From an uncultured Gemella sp. (GTDB lineage: Bacteria > Bacillota > Bacilli > Staphylococcales > Gemellaceae), in the NCBI RefSeq assembly GCF_900766305.1, contig NZ_CAAFUZ010000017.1, forward strand, positions 1 to 21,845: a stretch of DNA of 21,845 bases, in the 5' to 3' direction. The translations under genes were made by a program, and so were the position numbers. Shown here one piece after another: positions 14,938-21,845 of the stretch. The notes under the pieces were generated by a model. That model saw only the letters and a list, made by a program, of their open reading frames with translations. It did not search any database and was not told the DNA's origin. How positions within the stretch are numbered: the first letter of the stretch is position 1; every line of letters begins with the position of its first letter.

Positions 14938-15043
14938 GTCTGCCCCCTCCTTCTTTCTTGAGTAAATCTATAAAAATTACAGAGATTTTAACAATCAGCT
15001 TTTGTATTAAAATTTTTGTAAAATTCACCCTTCCTTCAATTTT

Positions 15044-15072
15044 ATTCTACACCATATTTTAATATAATACAA
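15044..15072 (-). promoter_or_regulatory. Promoter of the TPR-HhH operon
   Basis: On the minus strand TTGTAT (15072-15067) and TAGAAT (15049-15044) are separated by 17 bases. The leader before the first gene is about 100 bases and AT-rich, with no clear structure. Confidence 0.55.
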
Positions 15073-15135
15073 ACATAACAATCGACAAATTTCTAAATAT
15101 GAAGAATAAAAAATAATTTATGATAGTTAACATAA

Positions 15136-15169
15136 ATAAAAAAACTTATCTCGTACTTAACAAGATAAG
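15136..15169 (-). terminator. Second minus-strand terminator upstream of the TPR-HhH operon
   Basis: CTTATCT (15145-15151) and AGATAAG (15163-15169) form a seven-pair stem with an 11-base loop. On the minus strand a run of T follows from 15144. Together with the hairpin at 15282 it would stop leftward transcripts from rmlB. The bases between the two hairpins (15170-15281) show no gene; a TATAAT at 15196-15201 lacks a matching -35. Confidence 0.6.
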
Positions 15170-15281
15170 ATTCTTTATAACTTGACGTAGTGATCTATAA
15201 TGATAAAACAAGGGAAGTAGATAGCCATTTTAACTCAAAACGCACATGCTTCACTTGTGTGTGAATATTGAATATTAATAT

Positions 15282-15316
15282 AAAAAGCCAATTGAACTGA
15301 ACCTTCAATTGGCTTT
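15282..15316 (-). terminator. Terminator of rmlCB
   Basis: AAAGCCAATTGAA (15284-15296) and TTCAATTGGCTTT (15304-15316) form a perfect 13-bp stem with a seven-base loop, followed on the minus strand by TTTTTATA. It lies about 110 bases past the rmlB stop. Confidence 0.85.
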
Positions 15317-15426
15317 CGTGGTGAAATTTGATAAACATCTCTCATTCACTTTTCTATATTCTACCATACACCTTCTCTTATTGTCAATTATTTAGAAAAG
15401 CATCTGCTACACTCTATCGACTCCTA

Positions 15427-16488
<1,062 letters not shown>

Positions 16489-16522
16489 TTACTACTCTTA
16501 CATTAGCAATCTACTATTTCTC

Positions 16523-17095
16523 TTACCCTTCCCAATACACAAAATCGTTGTTCTTTTCAAATTCTTTGAATGTAGGAAGTTTTTTATCTTTCTCCGAAAT
16601 AATCACTTTTGATAAATCAATCTGCCAATCAATCCCGAGCTCTTTATCATCAAATGCAATTCCTGCATCTGCTTCTGCATTATAATAATTATCACACTTA
16701 TACATGAAGTTAACATTTGGCGTTAATGTCGCAAAACCATGCGCAAAACCTCTAGGAACTAGGAGTTGGCTTCTGTTGTGTTCTGAAAGGATAAAACTCT
16801 CCCACTGACCATATGTAGGGCTGCCTTTTCTAAGATCCACGACCACATCTAATACTTCCCCAGTTATTACACGAATAAGTTTCGTTTGTGCTGCATTTCC
16901 TCTTTGGAAATGTAATCCACGAATGACACCAGCTTCAACTGATAACGAATGATTGTCTTGAACGAAATTAAAATTTATACCTAGTTTTTTATACTTCTCT
17001 TCAGAATAACTTTCCGTGAAAAATCCGCGGTGATCCTCAAAAACATCTGGCTCTATTATTTTTACATCTTTTAATTTTGCATCAAAAACTTTCAT
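16523..17095 (-). CDS. rmlC: dTDP-4-dehydrorhamnose 3,5-epimerase
   Basis: RmlC makes dTDP-4-keto-L-rhamnose from the RmlB product. This cupin protein of 190 residues has RGLHFQRG with the catalytic His near 62, DVVVDLRKGSPTYGQW, the LVPRGFAHGF motif and a Tyr in NFMYKCDNYYN. I choose ATG 17095; a GTG at 17098 directly before it is also possible, and AGGAG suits either (nine or six bases away). The gene has its own promoter and lies past the flippase terminator, so it is the first gene of a two-gene rmlC-rmlB unit. The product should feed rhamnose into a surface polysaccharide. Confidence 0.95.
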   Translation of the reverse strand: MKVFDAKLKDVKIIEPDVFEDHRGFFTESYSEEKYKKLGINFNFVQDNHSLSVEAGVIRGLHFQRGNAAQTKLIRVITGEVLDVVVDLRKGSPTYGQWESFILSEHNRSQLLVPRGFAHGFATLTPNVNFMYKCDNYYNAEADAGIAFDDKELGIDWQIDLSKVIISEKDKKLPTFKEFEKNNDFVYWEG

Positions 17096-17142
17096 CACAA
17101 ACTGCTCCTATTCCATGATTAGACAAATTCTTTTCATTCTTA

Positions 17143-17172
17143 ATTATACTGTATTTAATACTTTTTTTCTAA
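17143..17172 (-). promoter_or_regulatory. Promoter of rmlCB
   Basis: A perfect TATAAT on the minus strand (17148-17143) lies about 50 bases before the start. The -35 is weak: TTAGAA at 18 bases or TAGAAA at 17. Confidence 0.5.
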
Positions 17173-17197
17173 TGGAAATTTATCCAAAAATAAATAA

Positions 17198-17232
17198 TAA
17201 AAAACCAACTGAGATTAAACTCAATTGGTTTT
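17198..17232 (-). terminator. Terminator of the flippase gene
   Basis: AAAACCAACTGAG (17201-17213) and CTCAATTGGTTTT (17220-17232) form a 13-pair stem with one mismatch or wobble and a six-base loop. A T-rich tail follows on the minus strand. It separates the flippase from rmlC. Confidence 0.8.
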
Positions 17233-17268
17233 CTATAAAATATATAATTATCTTCCTGAATTAAGCTA

Positions 17269-18678
17269 CTACTTAAGCATTGCCTTCATTTCTCTGATAT
17301 TAACAGTTTTTAATAAGAATATCATTCCTAGATAACTAATACCTCCAACTGCAAGGTAAATTATTAGTCCGATAATTCCATCTAATCCTAATGCCATTTT
17401 ACATAACATTACAGCTCCAAACATTACTAGAGAAGAACAAATAATCTTCGCTAAATCTTTATTGAACAGTAAGTTCTTGTTAATAATATTACGGCTATAA
17501 TACCATTGAATAGCAAATACTAAAATTTCAACAACTACAGATGTTATACTCGCTCCGATATATCCGAAAAATGGAATAACAGCAATATTAACAGCGACAC
17601 TGACAAATGCAGGAATCGTCGTCGAAAGCATAAATTCCTTGTTTTTATTTCTAACTACTAGTACTTGGTATCCAAGGATATTCGTCCAACCTACAAACAT
17701 AATATTAAACACAATAACGTACAGGACATACTTAACATCTTGGAAGTTTTGTCCTAAGAATAACTTAACAAACACTTCATTTACCGCAATAAGTCCAAAT
17801 ATCATCGGGAATATTATAAGGTTATATAGAATAAATGAGAATTTCACCATATTTTGTGCTTCTTTATCTCTTCTTTCTGAAAGAAGATTCGCAACCCTCG
17901 GCAACATTACAACTCCTAATGAACTAACGACTTTAAGAAGTATGCTTATTAGCTTTTGCCCTTGTTCATAAATCCCAACATCTGAGTATGATCCTAGTAG
18001 TCCAAGTAAAGTTCTATCTAATACAACATAAAGTGATATTGCTACCTGTGGTAAAAACAGAAGTACAATAGGATGCAGATTTTTCTTGATAACTTTAGCG
18101 TTAAAAGATGGACGTTTTATAAATTTTTTCGCCGGCACCCACATTACAAATTGTCCTAAGAAATCAAAGATAACAATTAAAAATACATACAGATATAAGT
18201 CATCACTACTTTTAACAAAAGTGAAGATACTGATTACTCCAATAAGCCTAACAACTATATTCCTTATTGTTATTTTCTTAAAATCTTCTTTCCCCGAAAA
18301 TAGCCAAGAAATATCCATCATATTTGCGAATAGAGTAATTCCCACTATTAAAGGTATTACACCACTCATTTGTGGAATACTGAATGCCACTATTAGATAG
18401 ACAGCAATCGCTAATATACTTGCGATAAGCTGAATTGCATAGATGTTCCAAAATGTACTACTTACATCACTTGCAGCAGCTATTTGCTTCGTACCATAAA
18501 CACCAATACCTAACATCGCAAATAATGAGAAATAACTCACTATAGAATTATAAAATATATAATTCCCTAATGCTTCACTCGTAAAAATCCTTGTAACATA
18601 TGGGACTGTAATTATCGGTAATATTATCGTTAAAATTTGATACGAAAGATTATATAAATAATTTTTTATTACTTTCAT
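17269..18678 (-). CDS. Wzx-type polysaccharide flippase (MOP/MATE superfamily)
   Basis: This 469-residue protein is almost wholly hydrophobic with 12-14 helices. Its start, NYLYNLSYQILTIILPIITV then PYVTRIFTSEALGNYIF, is the classical N-terminus of RfbX/Wzx/CpsJ flippases, which move lipid-linked sugar units across the membrane. The motif DRTLLGLLGSYSDVGIYEQG in the middle also fits. Length is usual for the family. ATG 18678 has GAGGAAA as its ribosome binding site. It stands alone, with its own promoter and terminator and no glycosyltransferases or polymerase next to it, so it is probably a stand-alone flippase for a rhamnose-containing or teichoic-type polymer made elsewhere. It is followed downstream by rmlC and rmlB. 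Confidence 0.9.
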   Translation of the reverse strand: MKVIKNYLYNLSYQILTIILPIITVPYVTRIFTSEALGNYIFYNSIVSYFSLFAMLGIGVYGTKQIAAASDVSSTFWNIYAIQLIASILAIAVYLIVAFSIPQMSGVIPLIVGITLFANMMDISWLFSGKEDFKKITIRNIVVRLIGVISIFTFVKSSDDLYLYVFLIVIFDFLGQFVMWVPAKKFIKRPSFNAKVIKKNLHPIVLLFLPQVAISLYVVLDRTLLGLLGSYSDVGIYEQGQKLISILLKVVSSLGVVMLPRVANLLSERRDKEAQNMVKFSFILYNLIIFPMIFGLIAVNEVFVKLFLGQNFQDVKYVLYVIVFNIMFVGWTNILGYQVLVVRNKNKEFMLSTTIPAFVSVAVNIAVIPFFGYIGASITSVVVEILVFAIQWYYSRNIINKNLLFNKDLAKIICSSLVMFGAVMLCKMALGLDGIIGLIIYLAVGGISYLGMIFLLKTVNIREMKAMLK

Positions 18679-18700
18679 TATATTTCCTCGTCATATATGA

Positions 18701-18724
18701 GAACCTCCAAAACGTGGGAGATTC
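18701..18724 (-). other. Leader hairpin of the flippase mRNA
   Basis: On the minus strand GAATCTCC (18724-18717) and GGAGGTTC (18708-18701) pair over eight positions with one G-U around an eight-base loop. It hides an extra GGAGG but leaves the real GAGGAAA site free. It has no T run, so it is not a terminator. It may stabilise the mRNA. Confidence 0.35.
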
Positions 18725-18746
18725 CTAAATTTTTATTACTAGTATT

Positions 18747-18775
18747 AGTATACGGAATTTATCTCTATATTTCAA
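18747..18775 (-). promoter_or_regulatory. Promoter of the flippase gene
   Basis: On the minus strand TTGAAA (18775-18770) and TATACT (18752-18747) are exactly 17 bases apart, about 70 bases before the ATG. The bases between this and the next plus-strand promoter (18776-18923) show no gene. Confidence 0.7.
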
Positions 18776-18923
18776 CTATTTCCAAGATAAATTAATAGAA
18801 AAATATATCACCATTTCAAATACATTTTCTCATGAATTTTTTGTTAATAAATATTTACTCGAAACCCTTGTATTTTAGCTATAACTGACTATTTAAGAAA
18901 TTATTAAAAATAACGTAAATAAT

Positions 18924-18952
18924 TTGAATAACTCTTATATTTATGATAGAAT
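18924..18952 (+). promoter_or_regulatory. Promoter of the LPNTG protein gene
   Basis: TTGAAT (18924-18929) and TAGAAT (18947-18952) are 17 bases apart, with TGA before the -10 forming an extended element. The leader before the GTG is about 55 bases. Confidence 0.7.
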
Positions 18953-19016
18953 AGGTTATATTTATGTAATTATAAATAACTAAAAAATAGTATGATAAAG
19001 GAGAAATTAGTAAATT

Positions 19017-21650
19017 GTGAAGAAACAAACGTTTTCATTGAGAAAAAGTAAACTTGGTACAGTTTCTGCATTAGTAGGACTAAGCATCATTGGTGCTGCG
19101 GCTTACGCTGATGGTAGTGTATTAGCTGCTGATACTCCAACTCCAGCTCCAACTACTGTTTCGCCAACTACTGAACCTACTGCACCTGTAGCAGAAAGCA
19201 AACCTACAGTAACAAAAGAACAATTAGACAAAGCTGAAAAGAAAGTATTAGACACTAAAGCTATTATTTCTGAAAAAGAAAACAAACGCCCTGAATTAGT
19301 TTCAAATGCTAAAAAAGCTGATAATGAAGAAAAAGTTGTAGCTGAAAAACTAAACGAAGCTACACCTGCTGCTATCCAAAAAGCTAAAGACGATGCAACT
19401 AAAGCTGCAGAAGCAGTTAAAACAGCAGAAGCTGATGTAAAAACTAAAAAAGATGCTCAAGACACTCTTGCGAAAGATGTAGCAACAAAACAAGCTGATG
19501 CTGATAAAGCAAATGCTGCTGTTGATACTGCTGCTAAAAAAGTACAAGACTTAGAAAATGGTACTCCATCTCTAACTGCGGCAGAAGAAGCAAAAGCTAA
19601 AGCTACAACTGAAAAAGTTGCGGCTGAAAAAGCTAAAGCTGATGCTGAAAAAGCTAAAACTGACGCTGAAAAAGCTGATACTGATGCAGCTAAAAAGGTA
19701 ACTACTTTAGATAATGAGTTGACTACTAAAAAACAAGCTTTAGCAGAAAAAGAAAAAGCACTTAAAGATCTTGGAGACGCTCCACAAGGATACGATTTCT
19801 CTGATGTTAAATTTAATTTAGGTGCTGACTTTGCAGCTGCATTAAACGAACGTGCTAAATTGATGGGTGAAAATGATCCAAACAACACTGGTGATGGACG
19901 CGCCAACGAACTTAGCACAAGAAACCAAGCTGAAGTAAATGCTAATGCTGAAAAATTAAAACAATTAGCAAAAACTAATATGGCTAAAAATACATACACT
20001 AATACAACTGACACACGTGAAGTTGATATTTGGAACTTAACAGCTGATCAAAAGAGAGAAATCAACTTATTCGGTCTTCACATCGTTAACCAAATCCGTG
20101 AACAACTAGGAAACCCTAAAGTTAAAACAACTGTAGGTATGGAAAAATTTGCAAATGAAGCTGCAACTAATCGTAACAACGCTAAATTCCAAGGAACTAC
20201 TAATCCAAATGATCCTACAGAGAATTCTAAATATAAAAAAGTTCTTAAAGGTAGTAGCTTCAATTATGCTAACTATGACTACGATGGAATAAATGCTGCT
20301 GCTATAGCAAATGGTTTATCATATAAAACTGGTAACAATCAAAACCAAGCAGATATTATGCAAGTTACTAAAAACCCTAGGGATGGTAAGTTCATTGAAG
20401 AAAAGAGCTATCCTTCACTGCAAGAAGCTGCTAATCCAAAAATTACAATGACAATGGGACAACTAAAAGAGTATATTTTTGAAGCATACAAACAGAAAAT
20501 GTTTACTAACGATGAAGATTTTCGTGGAAGTAATTATCACCGTAAATGGGAAAATGCTCTATCAATCGGTGGAAGTATCGCATTCCGTAAAGATGGAGAA
20601 GGAAACAAGCTAGGGCGTAAAGCTTCTGAATATAATGCGACAAGTGTTACTGCTACCGTGAGTGTTAATCCAAAACAATTTGGAACTAAATATTACTCTA
20701 ATCTAGAGATTTTTGTTCACAACTTCCAAACAGCGGGTGAAAATACAGCTCCTGGACAAGACACAAACAGTATCGTTCTTGATCCATCTAAATTCAATGC
20801 GACTGAAATCAAAAATGATCCAACAGCTGCAAAAGAATATAATACTAAAAAACAAGCTGCTGAAAAAGCAGTTAAAGATGCCCAAGCTGAAGTAACTACT
20901 GCTCAAAGCAACTTAGACACTGCTAAGCAATACAAAAATCAATTACCAGCCGCTGAAAAAGCTCTTACTGATGCAACTAACAAACTTACAGTTGCTGAAA
21001 AAGCTCTTCAAGAAGCTGAAACTAACTTAAACAACTTACGTCAAGGAGCTACTAATAAAGTTGATGAACTTAACAAAGCTAAAGCTGCATTAGAAACTGC
21101 TAAACAAGAAGCTGAAAAAGCTAAAACTGATCTTACTGATGCTAAAGCTAAATTAGTTAAAGCTGATGCTGCCGTTAAGGATGCTGCCACACTAGTAATG
21201 ACTAAAGTTGCGTATAAAGAAAAAGCAGAAGAATTAGTACGTTCTCTTGAAAATTCTAAAGAAAATTATACTAAAGCTAAGGCTGATAAAGAAGCTGCCG
21301 ATGCTAAATTAAAAGAATTAGATACTTGTCTAGCTGAAACACGTGCCGAACTTACTAAATTAGAAGCTGAATATAATGAACTTCTAAAACACTATGTACC
21401 TGAACAACCAGAACCAAAGCCTGTTCCAAAACCTGGTGTTACTGAACAACCACAACCTGGTAAATCTGGAACTCCTGGTTCTCAAAAAACTCCAGGTACT
21501 ACTGAACAACCTAAAGCTCCTGTTCAATCTCAAGTTAATGCTAAACTAAAAGCATTACCTAACACTGGACAAAACGAAAATGGAGTTGCTTCAGTTGCAG
21601 CACTTGCTGCTTTAGCTATTGCTGCTAGACTAAGAAAAGCAAAAAACTAA
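19017..21650 (+). CDS. LPXTG cell-wall protein with SEC10/PgrA-like domain and coiled coils
   Basis: This 877-residue protein begins with a YSIRK-like signal (FSLRKSKLGTVSALVG at 6-21), with likely cleavage after SVLAA near 38, and a Thr/Pro stretch. A first Ala/Lys/Glu coiled coil covers about 64-255. A globular part at about 330-590 contains LTADQKREINLFGLHIVNQI and REQLGNPKV, the CAP-like text of SEC10/PgrA surface-exclusion proteins. A second coiled coil covers about 605-790. A Pro-rich spacer, LPNTG at 847-851, a hydrophobic helix and RLRKAKN end it, so sortase A should anchor it to peptidoglycan. The start is GTG 19017; AAGGAG lies 13 bases before it, longer than usual. It is a single-gene unit. 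SEC10 and PgrA proteins block conjugation or aid adhesion; here adhesion is more likely, with no plasmid genes nearby. Confidence 0.9.
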   Translation: MKKQTFSLRKSKLGTVSALVGLSIIGAAAYADGSVLAADTPTPAPTTVSPTTEPTAPVAESKPTVTKEQLDKAEKKVLDTKAIISEKENKRPELVSNAKKADNEEKVVAEKLNEATPAAIQKAKDDATKAAEAVKTAEADVKTKKDAQDTLAKDVATKQADADKANAAVDTAAKKVQDLENGTPSLTAAEEAKAKATTEKVAAEKAKADAEKAKTDAEKADTDAAKKVTTLDNELTTKKQALAEKEKALKDLGDAPQGYDFSDVKFNLGADFAAALNERAKLMGENDPNNTGDGRANELSTRNQAEVNANAEKLKQLAKTNMAKNTYTNTTDTREVDIWNLTADQKREINLFGLHIVNQIREQLGNPKVKTTVGMEKFANEAATNRNNAKFQGTTNPNDPTENSKYKKVLKGSSFNYANYDYDGINAAAIANGLSYKTGNNQNQADIMQVTKNPRDGKFIEEKSYPSLQEAANPKITMTMGQLKEYIFEAYKQKMFTNDEDFRGSNYHRKWENALSIGGSIAFRKDGEGNKLGRKASEYNATSVTATVSVNPKQFGTKYYSNLEIFVHNFQTAGENTAPGQDTNSIVLDPSKFNATEIKNDPTAAKEYNTKKQAAEKAVKDAQAEVTTAQSNLDTAKQYKNQLPAAEKALTDATNKLTVAEKALQEAETNLNNLRQGATNKVDELNKAKAALETAKQEAEKAKTDLTDAKAKLVKADAAVKDAATLVMTKVAYKEKAEELVRSLENSKENYTKAKADKEAADAKLKELDTCLAETRAELTKLEAEYNELLKHYVPEQPEPKPVPKPGVTEQPQPGKSGTPGSQKTPGTTEQPKAPVQSQVNAKLKALPNTGQNENGVASVAALAALAIAARLRKAKN

Positions 21651-21664
21651 TTTACTAAAATGAT

Positions 21665-21700
21665 AAATAGAGGTGAAGGTACGCTTCAACCTCTATTTTC
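21665..21700 (+). terminator. Terminator of the LPNTG protein gene
   Basis: AAATAGAGGTGAAG (21665-21678) and CTTCAACCTCTATTT (21684-21698) pair over 14 positions with one bulged base, followed by T residues. It lies just past the stop. Confidence 0.85.
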
Positions 21701-21730
21701 ATATCTAAAAAATAGGATTCAAAGTATTCA

Positions 21731-21843
21731 GGTTGTATACTAAATCCGGGGCATGGAAAAATTCCAGCCCCGGATTTCAATTTTTATATGCAAAAAGACA
21801 AATATCCAATATAATTAAGGTGTACAAAAATAATTAACTAAGA
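21731..21843. repeat. Right arm of perfect terminal inverted repeat
   Basis: This is the exact reverse complement of 1-113. The GC-rich hairpin core is at 21742-21777. Like the left arm it lies just past the terminator of the outermost gene, so both arms point their GTATACAACC-type inner ends toward the window. Two further bases, AA, complete the window. Confidence 0.95.
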
Positions 21844-21845
21844 AA

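Noticed and set aside
19457..20014. Minus-strand open frame of 185 codons opposite the LPNTG gene
   Set aside because: It is a mirror of the Ala/Lys/Glu coiled-coil coding sequence, with Ser/Phe/Ala-rich nonsense and no ribosome binding site.

Overview
The window looks like the chromosome of a low-GC Gram-positive coccus. The evidence is very AT-rich DNA, AAGGAGG-type ribosome binding sites, TTGACA/TATAAT promoters often with an extended TG element, hairpin-plus-T-run terminators, and a wall-anchored LPNTG protein with a YSIRK-like signal. The set of genes fits Gemella or a close streptococcus-like relative. That assignment comes from protein character only, not from a database search.

Layout. 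A perfect 113-bp inverted repeat sits at the two extreme ends (1-113 and 21731-21843). Inside it on the left are two minus-strand membrane proteins, a GT-C-like polytopic protein and an acyltransferase-3 protein, overlapping as TAGTG. Positions 2739-5400 form an eroded accessory patch: a small HTH regulator without a usable start, a reading frame broken by four stops, an intact two-helix membrane protein of unknown function, an IS transposase stump, and the 3' end of a frameshifted acyltransferase gene. Next, on the minus strand, come a heavy-metal P-type ATPase and a small one-helix partner that resembles the mycobacterial PacL/CtpC arrangement.

From 8486 to 10563 there is a plus-strand housekeeping operon: a YabN-like tetrapyrrole-methylase-fold protein without an obvious MazG domain, MnmM (YtqB) tRNA methyltransferase, and a CYTH protein. 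It ends at a good terminator. Eight copies of a 51-bp tandem repeat then run directly into the promoter of a Fic-domain protein. Two minus-strand paralogues follow (12761-14937), each joining a helical TPR/ST7-like region to a C-terminal helix-hairpin-helix module like the RNA polymerase alpha-CTD.

The right third concerns the cell surface: rmlB and rmlC for dTDP-rhamnose (rmlA and rmlD are not here), a Wzx-type flippase with its own promoter and terminator, and an 877-residue LPNTG protein with a SEC10/PgrA-like CAP-type domain between two coiled coils.

Overall this is ordinary chromosome with surface-polysaccharide functions at both ends, one decayed accessory patch, and several unexplained structures: the terminal inverted repeat, the 51-bp array, a dispersed TCGACAA element and TTTGTATA-type palindromes. 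The best candidates for something undescribed are the TPR-HhH pair, the small-protein/P-type ATPase pair, and the tandem array at the fic promoter.
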